Shown in pieces: positions 31,901-43,425 of a stretch of DNA of 64,000 bases. Source of the DNA: Pristionchus mayeri (lineage: Eukaryota > Nematoda > Chromadorea > Rhabditida > Neodiplogasteridae); the NCBI GenBank assembly GCA_036245805.1, contig BTRK01000002.1:23553067-23617066 (forward strand), read 5' to 3'. The notes under the pieces are model-generated. The model did no database searches and was not told where the DNA came from. It saw only the letters and a list, made by a program, of their open reading frames with translations. The position numbers were made by a program, and so were the translations under genes. Numbering within the stretch: position 1 is the first letter of the stretch; every line of letters begins with the position of its first letter.

Positions 31901-32925
31901 TTTCGACGGGTCGATAAAATAAACGGCACTTCTTCGATATTTGGCCCACCCCCCCCCCTTCCTTCCCTTCCCCACTCATTTCTAGGGGGTCCATCCGAAA
32001 ACGCCCCCCTCTCCCCCTGGCAGTACCCGCCTCTCTAATCAAATTTTGAAGTTTTAATCACATAACTCAATTTATTTTGGTTAAAAATATTCGCTCTTTT
32101 TTATTATTAAAAAGCTGGAGCTGTTCTATCTTTTGTATGCTGATGCCTAAGAGCTCAGATTCGCATGAACATCGCTATACTATCAAAGGTAATAATTACC
32201 GCATTTGATAGTATAGCGATGCTCATGTGAGTCTAAGCTCTTAGGCATCAGCATACAAAAGATAGAACAGCTCCAGCTCTTTAACAATCAAAAAAGAGCG
32301 AAGATTTTTAAGCAAAATTAATTGAGTTATGTAATTAAAACTTCAAAATTTGATTAGAGAGGCGGGCACTGCCAGGGGGGAGAGGGGGGACGTTTTCGGA
32401 TGGACCCATTTCTAGGTACCTCTCCCTGATTTTCGGCCGCACAACCCCTCTTCTATGGGGAGGGAATGAGAAATGATAAAGGAGAGGGGGGTGGGCCAAA
32501 TATCGAAGAAGTGCCAAAGAGACGATACTAATGGTGGATAGTCGTCTTAATCGTTGCACTCACTTGGCAGCTTCTCTCTTCGACATCAAGCTGGGCGATC
32601 GCATGCATTTCGCCAGATTTTCCTGCAATTTGTCCCTTCCAAAATATATTCTCACGTTCTAAAAAAGTGAATTATGCGCGTTGCTGCGTATCTAATTGAA
32701 AAGCGTGCACCCATAATATTATTCAAATCCTATTAATTGCGGGTCCTGCATAAGAAATAATTGCAAGCCTCTCTCACTCATCATGGTCCAATCCTGCAGA
32801 ACGTACCTTGAAACTGATTTTCCTTGTCTCTCCTTGTTCGGGACAGGAGAACTTGTGATGGGGAGGGATGGACATATCGGAGTGGGATGAAATGGTGCAG
32901 AAGAGGGCGGAAGAGTAGTCGACAC
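22996..32925 (-). CDS. RGS-domain regulator of G-protein signalling (5' end open)
   Basis: The 3' exons are secure: 24416-24472, 23564-23627, 23275-23412, 23162-23230 and 22996-23058 (stop), all in phase. They encode most of an RGS box: FTKFLQSEYSEENILFW, AVEELRAIATDRNEFE, DSPLAINIDHDTR, then AQTHVYRLMEKDCFSRF, ending VAKKLSLPQTFRFNGRLSPC. RGS boxes speed GTP hydrolysis by Galpha(i/q) at the membrane. Likely upstream exons, phase-consistent with one another, are 32807-32925, 32564-32622, 30654-30712, 30297-30349 and 29184-29277. They encode a Ser/Arg/Pro-rich linker (SPPPHSGIEHSRLRPRKLSSLPAE). The exon joining 29184 to the RGS box is unresolved (a candidate near 26700-26725). The start codon lies further right. 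Confidence 0.75.
24473..29183. other. Large RGS-gene intron region
   Basis: About 4.7 kb of low-complexity DNA alternates between C/T-rich and G/A-rich stretches with poly-G/poly-C runs (for example 26860-26910, 27420-27431). No convincing exon is seen apart from a possible short one near 26700-26725 on the minus strand. No gene is supported on the plus strand. Confidence 0.4.
31925..32515. repeat. 591 bp palindrome in an RGS-gene intron
   Basis: The ends GGCACTTCTTCGATATTTGG (31925) and its complement (to 32515) bound two arms meeting near 32198. The inner part is almost perfect, for example GATAGTATAGCGATG beside the centre and the GAGCTGTTCTATCTTTTG blocks. The outer parts differ by indels around poly-C/G runs. 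No ORF and no clear target duplication are seen. Confidence 0.85.
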
Positions 32926-35900
32926 CTGCGGAAATTCGCATTAGATTGCACAGCTTGGATCTATTCATGGAGCGATCGAAGGAAAGACGTCAATGGAAGA
33001 ATGAGAGGAGAAGGAGAAGGGAGAACACGATTGAGCCATTAGTTCGCACGGTAGGAGAATGGAAATCTAGAAGTAATCAGTAAGAAGGGAAACTCAATTG
33101 TGATGAAGAAGAAAGAGATTCATTCTATCGAGATGACGAACACATTTATTATGCCGTCAACGAAGGCATTGTAGACTATAAATCGGAGAAGACAAAAATA
33201 GGCGATTTATCAAATACATTCTTGGAAGAGAGAATAGTTTGGAGGGACGTAGCAAGAGAAGGTCACAACAATGAGTGGGAGTCGAGATTGATGGGTCCAG
33301 CCTGCCACCCGAGACAGGAGAGAGAGAAAGGAATGAGAGGGAGTGGAGATGACTGGATGATGGAAGAAGCAGAGGAAGTCATCTGAATGACTGAACGGCC
33401 ACGATTTATGTGACGGGAGAATAAGTGGAGAGAAGGAAGGAGAGACAATGCAGACTGTCATTGACTACGAGTGGAAGTGCGATGGAGGAATGAAGAGAAG
33501 GAGGACTATGGGCACGACTGGGGAATGGAGACTGAATGAACTCTTCGATACAAATAACTGTTTATTGAGATGGGTAATAGATTCTAGCACAAATGATTAG
33601 AATAATCACTAAATAAACAAGTTAGCAAGCATGAGTAAAATATGACAAATCATTATTTTCGATACGCACAGCTGGATCAATGCAATTAGCGAGGAGGAGG
33701 AGTGAATTCGAGCCAAGAAGCACTCCATTTCACAAACAAAGCACAAACAACAGTGAGGAGGAATGGACATTGAATTAATTAGGAGTAGCGATATCTACAT
33801 TCAAGTTTTGAGGGAAAGTAGCGTAAATCCGTCAACATCTGCTGTTTTCTCTCGTGAGGAATTTGAAATAGTCGGGGAATGCACTCCTCCTCCTTCAATC
33901 TCGCGAGAAATCAGTTTCCACGTGAGTCGATTGATGGATTGACTCTCCCTCCTGTCGAAATGAAGGAGGGAACGAGGAAACAAAGGGAGAAGAAGATGAG
34001 ACAACACATTTGTGACGACTGCAGCAGAGCCTGCAGCCGATGAGAAGAGGAGAAGAGAGGAGGAATGAAGGGGAGATCGAGGAGACGATAGAGGAATGCT
34101 CATTAGAACTAACGTGAATCAGATGCCGCCCTACTATTCTTCCATTTTCTCGGAGTCAATTATGATGGATGGGAAAGAGAAGAGCGAGGTACAGTAGGAA
34201 CTCCTTCTGTTCGATGAGAGAGGAGAGAGAAGGGAGAGAGTTCTTATTATATCTCTGGAGTATCGTGGAGTGGGCGAATGAAGTGGAATGAGGGCCATGC
34301 GATTGTTCATTGTTGTTGAGGGGGGACAGCAGCCATACAAGAGGAGACAATTGAATCGAGAATGAGGATGGAGTGGAGGAGGATGAAGATATCAGCATAG
34401 AAGCGTGTAATCAGAGATCGCAAGGGAAACCATTAACTGTCCCGGATGAACGTGCAGGAGAGAAAGAACCAGATGTGATGCTAGTCGAGACTACGACTTT
34501 AAAGTAGCTTCCGGCGCGATTGCTCATTGAAGGTACTGTACGGCAAAGAGAGAAGAGAGAGAGGGAGTTACAGTGGAAGTGATTGGATGGTAGAATAGAA
34601 GGAGGGAGGGTCTTCTTCTCACTCTTCTCTTAACTCTTCGTTCTCGTTAGAAATCAACGGAAGTGTCTCGAGAGGAAGTGGACCCCCAATAGAAGAGAAC
34701 GACGAATGCATCAGCGACAGCATCCTTCTAAAAACTTCCCTGTTCACAATATGATGTAATGCGCAGATTCAATAAAAGAGGTTACAGTTGTGATCAAGTT
34801 GAAAACAGAAGCTTAAAGCAGGAGTCTGATCAAGGAATGAACGAGGGGAATAACAGTGGAGGGAACGCTATTTCGAGTACTTTAATGGCACGCGACCACC
34901 GTCGACTTGAACCATCCCTACGACACAAGGGGATATTCCAATGGAATATCGGAAATAAAAGCAATTTCCCTTCGATGTCCACTTTGTTTGACAGCGATCG
35001 AAGGGAAGAAAAGACAAGAGAATGGACTAAGCAGGATGCACTTCTTAAATAACGAATTCCGTGAAGTCATGAAACGGAGAGGTTCGGAAGCAGGGCGACA
35101 TAATTATCTGGATTGCTTACGAGGGGGGAGGAGGGGGGACTGATGATCATCGACCGTACACTTGGACGGGCAGAGCTTGCACAAACGTTGAAATAAAGCA
35201 GGAAGGGACGAAGATCCTTGGCAATATTGGGTAATTAAAGGAGACGAGGGAAAAGGGAAAAGAAGGGAGGAAAAATGAAGATTCGCGGGGCGTAATGCAC
35301 TGAGAAGAGACTGCCCCCTCTCAACCCCCGGATATTACAGATTTGAGACGACTGAGAGGAGAGCTATGCCCATATTGAGAGAAAGTTGCGGAGAAAGATC
35401 GGAGATGAGACGAATTGAGAGACGAAATATTGAAAAAGCGAGGACCCCAAAACTGCGAGAGTAGAAATAAAAAGGTGGTCGAAGTGTGAAAGTTCACAGC
35501 TCTTCAGCAAATCGTCAATGCGCCGGAAGAACCACGGGGGGATTACACTTATTGAAATGGGTGGAGAGAGGGAGTGATGTCAAAGTCCAGAAAGATAGAC
35601 GACACTGGGCCTCCCTCCTACTCTCACTCCCCCCACCAACCCAAGTGTGTAACCCCCTTCTTTTTGCATCTCTGCCACACTCTGAGAAGAGACTTTGATG
35701 ACTTCCCCTGGCAGAGAAAGAGAGAGATCAGGGGAAATAGAGAGAGAGAGATTGAATCTCGTCTGCTTTTGAAGGCTTTGTGACGCTCATGGAGAAGTGC
35801 AGGGATGATTCGAATGGAGTGACACTTTCTTCACTATCTGCCACGGAGAGAAAAGAGAGAGGAGACAGAATGAAGAGAGCACGCACTTAATTCCTCCTGC

Positions 35901-37573
35901 ACCGACCAACTTAGGCATGATGGATTGAGGAGATTGGAAGAACTCGGAGGAGGGAGAGTCAAGTCGAATCTTCCTACACAAAAACGAGGAAGAGAATAGT
36001 GATTGATCGCTGTTCATCTCGTGGAATGTGAACAAACACGTGAGAGAATCGATTGAGGAGATCAGATTAAGGGAATTAGAGACGTGCAAATCGAGGGCGG
36101 ATTCCAACTACGAGAAGCCCGTTAATAGGGGAGGAATCGGGACTAAGAAGGAACTTGCAAGGAGGGCTTCGAGGGAAATTCATGTAGTAAACAGAGGGCG
36201 TCCGTCTCATCTGCCCTCTCTCGGAATAATAATGGAGATGTGAGGGGGCAAATGGAAGTGAGAAACATCGAGGGAAGAGAACTAAAAGAGGCAGCGGAAA
36301 TGCACATACTAATAATTGAATGAGGGCAGTTCTCCAGCTAGCAAATCAAATCGTGTCCGCCCTCTCTCCCTCCACTCGTGGTATGGAGAGGAGAGGAGAA
36401 GGTCGGAGATCGAGACCATGCCTCATTTATAGGAGGAGAATGAACCCCCGCTAACGAGGTTGAGAAGGTTCAGCAAATCGAAAATGTGCAAAAAGAGAGA
36501 GAGAGGGAAGGAATGATTAGACGTCATTGCAAGCTGTCGTGCCATCAAAGACTAAGACGTTCCCTCCCTTCTCTCTTCCAATGTAAACTGGGAAGGAAGA
36601 TGGAAGAACCAATGAGAAATGGCCGAAACGGGAAGGAAATAATACGACCGTTTCCAAGAGAGATCTACGTGGGAGGGGGAGAGGGAGTGAGGATGATACG
36701 GGAGAGGGAGGGGGGGAGGGGAGGAGGGACAACGTTCCCAACGGTCGACAGTAGTGTTTGATACAGACGATCGTAGGTGGAAAACAGTTTATACCGTGTA
36801 TGATAAGGTCCGATTAGAGGTGTGAGAGAGAAACAATCGGGAAATGGAAGGAAGTTCCCATGTTTTCACATAGAGATACACGAGAAAAGAAGGGGTTGTT
36901 CGTCGTAGAAGCAGAGCAGAGTAAGATAAATAGTAACAAAGAGATTCGAAATGGCGGGGTTTGAGATGGGCAAGAATGAATATTCATCCCAAGAGAGGGA
37001 ATACAACAATGATATGACAATTCGGCGTACGGAAAGAAATTCGTCTGAAGTGTTGATGTCATTCCGAATTTTGGACGTGCGAGATCAGCTTTTTCTCTAT
37101 GCCACCTTGTGATCATTCTCGAGATAGACAAAACCGGTAAAGGAGAAAGATAATTTCTAAGCGAGATAGTGTTCTTCTTCTTATACTTCATGAGCCCTTC
37201 TGGTCCTCGTATCGGGAACGAGGAAGTGAGAACTCCTACTCTTTGCAATCCTTCCGTGAACTCTCAATGAGGGCTGATCTGTGGAGGAAGAGACGGTGGG
37301 ACGAGCTGCAAGGAGGGGATGGAAAGAGGAAGAGTAGAGATTCTTATCAGAGACGGAGAAGAATGGAGGGGAAACAGACCGACAGTGGCAGAGTGATTGA
37401 CGATGTGCGTGCACGAGGAATGGTTCTCACGACGAGCTGAGAGAGGCATTGTCGTAATATTTAAAAAAAAGATGAAGCCTTGTAATGAATATTACAGCTC
37501 ATAACACATCATAGAAACCTCTGGGAATCGTGATGTGAGGATTCCTCACTGGTTCACGGTTGGTAGTACTCAC
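32926..37573. other. 4.6 kb purine-rich region, mostly unassigned
   Basis: The plus strand is strongly G/A-rich. No long gene is supported. It probably contains 5' exons or introns of the RGS gene and the missing 3' end of the second receptor gene. Confidence 0.4.
35887..35978 (-). CDS. Candidate isolated exon (Ser/Pro-rich)
   Basis: Bounded by a GTGTAG acceptor and a GTGCGT donor, the open frame reads KIRLDSPSSEFFQSPQSIM followed by PKLVGAGGIK. The composition resembles the linker of the RGS protein, so it may be one of its 5' exons. Its phase does not join directly to 32807-32925, so at least one more exon would be needed. Confidence 0.3.
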
Positions 37574-40500
37574 TTGATCCACTCGACGTCGCTCTATCAT
37601 AGATGAAGAGGGCTAGATAGGCAGCGTTGAAGGAGTACTGGGAGTAGTAGAAGATCTGCAAGCAATTCGCATAATCCACTCGTCATTCCCACTGCAAAAT
37701 CCACGTGCATGCACTTCTGCTGATATAGAATATCGTGATGTGAGATTAGCGTCAATTCTGGGTGAAATAACTTTTCTGCATAACAATCAACGTTTGGAAC
37801 ATTGTCACAACAAATGGGGATTAGTTTCATTCATATTATCTCTTCACGTTTTGTTTTCCTAAGTCTGATGTCGCACCCTAAACAGATTGTGCAAGGGGAG
37901 GGGGGGGGGGGGTAAGATTGAGTAGTCTCGCCAATTCCTTTTTTCTACGGATATTCACGTATGCACCCCCTGTTTCCCCTTGCGTGACTGCTGAGAAGGA
38001 AAGAAGACCATCTTCCTCTTCCTCCTTCCTTCTCATCACTCTCTCCCTCAGAAGGAAAGTGTGAACGATGAGAGAGGGAGATACCCTTTGATCGCACTAG
38101 ATCTCACCAAACGCTAATGGAGTAAACAATGACTTACGTCAGAAACAGTCCTCAGAATGGTCATCTCGTAGCTAACTGCGAATTCGTCCGTCACGAATCC
38201 AAGAATTGTTATCAACCTGAAAAACACTATTGTTGAAGAATCTTTCCAAAATTGAAATCAAGACAAAGAAGGAGGAAGGAGACCTTCGGATGTTCTCGGG
38301 AGCATTCAGGAGGATGTCAATGAGAGCGATAGCCAACCATCGAAGCAACGTCTTCGTTGACGACTTCTGCTTTTGTTGCTGTTATTATTGCTAAATTTCA
38401 ATTTTAGAATATTTTCTAAATCACCTTCAAATGCTGTTGTTGTGCGTGGGCCTCGTTGTGCAGCAGCGAATTCTGGTATCTGCAGTATTTATAAATTATT
38501 TGTTTTTCCGACTTCAGCTCATCAAAATTCCGCGAAATTATTCATGAAACATCATCTCCCAATAGTAAATGTGCAAACCTGGCGGAAATGAGTCGTGGAA
38601 TGCTGAGTAGAGTACTCAGATCGAGGTAGGCAACCACGAGGATCGGAAGGAAGAACGACCTGGAAGAGAACAACAATGTGACTGCAGACAAGGAAAGAAG
38701 GCCATCGTCTCTTCTTCCTTCCTTCTCATCATTCTCTCCCTCGGAACGAAAGTATCAGCGATGGGAGAGTTATAAATCAGCTTTCAAATATTCGTCACTC
38801 GCCATATCATTTCCGCCAGTAGGAGGAACTTGGAGATGGCTTCTGATTCGAATAGCCAGTGTTGCATGCAGGTGTTACTCTGAAGGAGATCTACGAGTGA
38901 GATCAACCGTGCACTCGAGTTGTTTACGTGTCTACTCAACTTCTGCCTTCTAATTCAGTCTCACTTCTCATCGAAATGAAACGATTGTTATCGTCTGGTG
39001 ATCTCCTCTTTTATTGAGAGCAGACGAAGAATGAAAGAATGAAGAAGACGAACGTCGAAGTTGAAGTCGACGGTGAAGAGCAACCAGACATTCGTCAGAG
39101 ATGCTGCCAGAGTGATCAGAGCGACGGCCTGAGAAGAAGAGAAGGAGGAGAGGGATGGTGGAGAGGACTCTTACCCTCACGGGAAGATTGAAGAGAGTGT
39201 GGTACATCAGAGGACGATAGAGAGCCAACCATCTGCAAAGTCGCACCTTTCTCCGTTCTTCAGAACCGAGACTCGAAGCTCTTCGCCAAACATGGTAATC
39301 GCTCTCCCTCTCACCTTAGAATACTCATCAGAAGCCAGGACCAAATGGCCACTGAAGTTGCAGTGTGCATTGAGAAAATCGAAATCTGTATGAAAAATAT
39401 AAGATAATTGCTTTTTTTCTCCTTGCCGATAAAAGGAGAGGAGAAAATTTCTTCTTTTCGATTCTAAATTATTTTCGGCTCAATTCACACTCTGAATACC
39501 GTCAATGATATTTTGACTCTCGAGCTAGACACAATAACTTGGTCCCCTTCCCTGTCTACTGCCCTCTCTCCATTGGAGGCTATTCCGAGGATTGGAAGGG
39601 GAAGAGAAGGACCACTCAGGAATTAAATGCCACGAGAGCGTCAATGACTTTCTCAAGACTCAATTCCCTGATGTTGCAGGAGATGACGCATAAAGTAAGA
39701 ATCCATCCTAGATGCTCCCAAGTGGTCAGTTGTGTGACTCTGCAGTAGTAGTATCCCACCTTGCACACCCATCGATAGACGAAGGCTGAGAAGGGCAGTT
39801 CTAGTCCGAAAGACATTATACAGAAGAAGAGGATCGAGATCAGGGCTACCAGATCTGCTACCTGCCAAAATTTGAATGTAATCGTTTGTAGACTAGTTGC
39901 TAAATATAGGAAGCAGTTAATTCATTTTCACTGACCGACATTGCGAGTAGACATGCTCCCGTGCCTGCTCGATACGTATCCGGACACTTCCTGCAGTCAA
40001 GAGTTACAGTATCTTCCCATCTCGAGCATCGGATTATTGCGACGAGAGATTGAATTCATGTGTTCCTTTTGTGCTACTTTTTCATTCTCAACCACTCACA
40101 ACACGATCTTTTATTCATTTCTTTCAACAAAATGCGAACCTTCGGAAGTGGAGCATTCGTTGAAGGACGAAGACATTCGCAGGAATTCCGATCTCAATTC
40201 GATTTCGATGTTTTTCGAAGAAAATACTTCAACCACTCTCTTATGCCACAATCGGATTTATTCATATAATGTTCCGTAGTGATTTCCTATTTTTTGTATG
40301 CCTTCTACTGCTTATTTGGGGATGGATAAAGATGGAGACAGATACCAGAATGAGAAGTAGATAGACGACGTAACCGAGGAGGACGAAGAGGGCGACGTCG
40401 ATCGGAATCATCTCAGCTGTCTGGAATAGAGACATTCGAAACCTTCTCGAGAAGATAACATCTCTCAAATACTTTAATTATGACATGAATGCCCTTCAAG

Positions 40501-41552
40501 CCTGAAGCCTGCTTCAACACGACACTTTTTAATGGTGAAGCCTGCTTGGAGGGTAATTCAAGACCTGTTGTTCCTAGTTGGCAATATCACTAAGTAGTAC
40601 ACAGAACATGAATGCAGTGAGAATGTCTCAAATTGGTGGTTGTGCACTAACAGGGAAATGTGCCTTGATGCCAGATCAGAAAGTGGCGAAGCTCTAGATG
40701 TGCATTACTGGCCAGGGCGGAATAAATGGAGGGGCAATGGTGGAAACCTTTCACAACTCATGAGAAACGGAATGAACACGAATCAAAAAGACTGAGTGGA
40801 ATACTACCGCGAGAGTCAGAACGAGTGTTAAGTGGATTTGATCGGTAGCGAAATAAGAAGATTGCTTTTCGTCGGAATCGTGAGATGTGCCAAAGTGTTC
40901 CTCTCGTGGTGAATACACGGTAAAGGGGGAGGAGGAAGAGTGGAGTGAGTGAGCGGAGATGAGATCACTCGAGAAGCTGCCATGCATGTCAATCCTCCAT
41001 TCCTAATGATTCGCCATGACCGAAATTCATAAATTTGTAAGCGGAAGGATGAAACTAATCTTTCTTCGAGCAAATAATGAAACATTCTGAGGAGGAGAAG
41101 AGGAAGGAGGAAGGGATTCTACGGATGCTTTTCACACAACGATTTTCACGATGGAGAAATGCGCGAAAGAGGAAAACACTAAATGGAGCCTTTTCATTCG
41201 TTTTTCAGCTAGACGTCCCACCCCTGAATGGGGAGAGACAGAGAGACTGTAATGAGGAGGAAGAGGAGAACTACTATGAATCGGGCAATTCCGACGGTGT
41301 CTAGGAGAGAGTAGGGGATGGAGGAGAGAGAGGAGGAGAGATAAGAGGGCAAGAGGAGAGTCAAGGATCATCTGGATTTGCAGTCTAAGGAAGTGGAACA
41401 AGTGGAGACTCGCTATTCGAGTGGATGGAGGTTTCGAGAGATGTGAGAATCCTTCAAAGTTGTCATCTCACTCCTATGGAGAGGAAACGAAGGAAATGAG
41501 TGAATTCGCTTACCAGCACATCGGTTGTCCAGTTGACGTGGTTTGTGGACAT
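37574..41552 (-). CDS. Seven-transmembrane receptor, rhodopsin-like (3' end open)
   Basis: Exons include 41514-41552 (MSTNHVNWTTDVL, with an N-glycosylation site), about 40346-40420 (TM1), 39760-39861 (TM2 plus VCK), 39315-39385 (TM3), 39175-39232, about 39058-39128 (TM4), about 38581-38659 (TM5), about 38405-38460, about 38284-38369 (TM6), 38132-38217 and 37574-37655 (TM7). The TM3 end reads LLMSILRWLALYRPLMYHT, a form of the DRY region seen in nematode peptide-type receptors. TM6 is LLRWLAIALIDILLNAPENI and TM7 FYYSQYSFNAAYLALFIYDR. The ligand is unknown; a FMRFamide-like peptide receptor or chemoreceptor are both possible. The TM4-TM5 join does not close in phase, so a small exon is missing, and the C-terminal tail exon was not found. 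Confidence 0.65.
37981..38075. repeat. About 90 bp intronic repeat, copy A
   Basis: GACTGCTGAGAAGGAAAGAAG onward resembles 38686-38770, including the shared TTCCTTCTCATCA and GAAAGT/GATGAGAGAG blocks. Both copies are in introns of the same receptor gene. Confidence 0.6.
38676..38770. repeat. About 90 bp intronic repeat, copy B
   Basis: Direct-orientation partner of 37981-38075, about 80% alike by eye. Confidence 0.6.
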
Positions 41553-43425
41553 CTCCTCTAAAATAACTTGATCATAATTTGGGCATCAAATGGTCACATT
41601 TCGAATGAAGCTTACAATGGGAAGCACAGATCGCAAAAAAAAACGAAGCGGGAAGGTCTCGAAGTAAAAATAGCTGTAAAATGGGGAAAGGGGCGAGTAG
41701 AGTAAGCACGGTTCGTTCAACGAAAACGGAAAGGAAGCAATGAGAGGGTGAAGGCGATAATGTGATTGTGAGCCCCCTCATCCACTCTCAGATGGGATTC
41801 ACGTAGGTGGAAGAGGAAGGAGAACTTCTATTCGATCGAACTATAGAGCAGCAAACATCCATATTGAATGTTGATCATGATCTTTTGAAATTCATTCATT
41901 TCACCCCCCTTTACGGTACTCAGTTCAAGATATTACGGCAATGCATGTGGGAAATGCAATCATTCGTGACTTTTCGGCTCATTTTATGGAAAACTTGTGA
42001 TGAAGATGAGATCATTAGAAATTCATTATGCGTGCGTCAACCTCAAAACACAACTTTGTCAACAAAACTATAATTATATACTTCAGTGAAATTGTGCGGA
42101 AATTTGCAACGCTGCTAAATTGTTTTCATGTATGAAATCATGTTCAAGAAACAGTTTCAGAGAAATATTTCTCATGTGCTTGGTCAGAACTTCGTGAAGT
42201 GGAAATTCAATGAGTCTCCACTAGTTCAACAATTTTGTGAAATCGTCATGCCTTTGTCCGGTTCAGAATAACAAATTTGGCCACTGGTTCCAAACGAATC
42301 TAGTGGATCTCCGCTCTTTCCTTCGACCAGAATAGACAGACAAAATATGTCTCTCGAAAATACATTAGAAGTTAATTGTTGCTCATAATTTAGAGACGAT
42401 ATATCGAAAACAAAACTGTAAAGAGATACTTCCAAAACAAGGAGTTTCATGAAAAAACACGAACATCTGTCTAGCGACGAATTCATTGTAGACCCGAAAA
42501 CAGAATGATGCTACACTCATCAATTGAAACGTCAGAGTTGAAACATAAGCGCAGGGCGACGGAATGGGAGCAGTTCTTCTGTCGGAAAGGAGCTATTACT
42601 GCTGAGTATTCCATCTAGGAAACATTTACACCAAATTGGACAGTGGGACGTGACCACCAACAGGAACAGACGAATAATGACTCCAGGCTAGCAAGGAAGG
42701 GAAGGGAGACACATCCAAACAATGGATTTCTTGAGACTTCTTAGTATGCGTAGTAAGTAAGTTGACGCCATGCCGCAGTGCGTAGTATGTAATTGAGGGA
42801 AGGGAGAGGGAGGGTGAAATGTCGCCTCGCAACCAGGAGAAGACAGATGTTTTAGGCAGTTTGCAACAGTCTTCGACCCGCCTTTCGAAGGGGAGAAAGG
42901 GAGGAGAAGCGCGTGAGAAAATGGAGAAGAGGACTGACTGACTGCATGATTGGAGCAAAGCCCCCGTGTTTTAGAGTGGGAGACGACTTAGAATGAGCAA
43001 AAGGGATTACACGGGTGAAATTAAGCAGTGGAGCATGGAGGAAAGAAGTGACGGAGAGGGGGAACATTCTTTATCCACAGTGTTCATCAGAAGGAAGAAG
43101 GAAGCAGAGGGGAGGGAGTGATGTGTGCAACAGAATGCAGTCCCTCTCGCTAGACTAGTAATGGGCACAAAATGAGAAAGATGAGCAGCCCCCTCATTCG
43201 GTATTATTAATACTTAGAAATGAATGCACCGAGAAACAAGGGATACACAGGAATGTTGCAGTGAAAGGGACACGTGAATACTCGCAATGGCATGGATTTG
43301 ATCTCTGGCGGGGCGAAAGGGGATTAGAAAGGGGAAGGGAACAACAGAGGAAGGACGACGAAGATCAGTGCGGACTGAGATTACATTTACAATTCGGAGA
43401 TTTCAATGGATCGAGGGGATTCTCT
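41553..43425. other. Intergenic between the two receptor genes
   Basis: No coding exon is supported. The sequence is moderately purine-rich and carries no obvious repeat. Confidence 0.4.

Noticed and set aside
39616..39816. Unspliced continuation of the receptor TM2 exon as its own gene
   Set aside because: Splicing after VCK (39760) into 39315-39385 gives a proper TM3 with the LRWLALYRP motif; the read-through lacks it.
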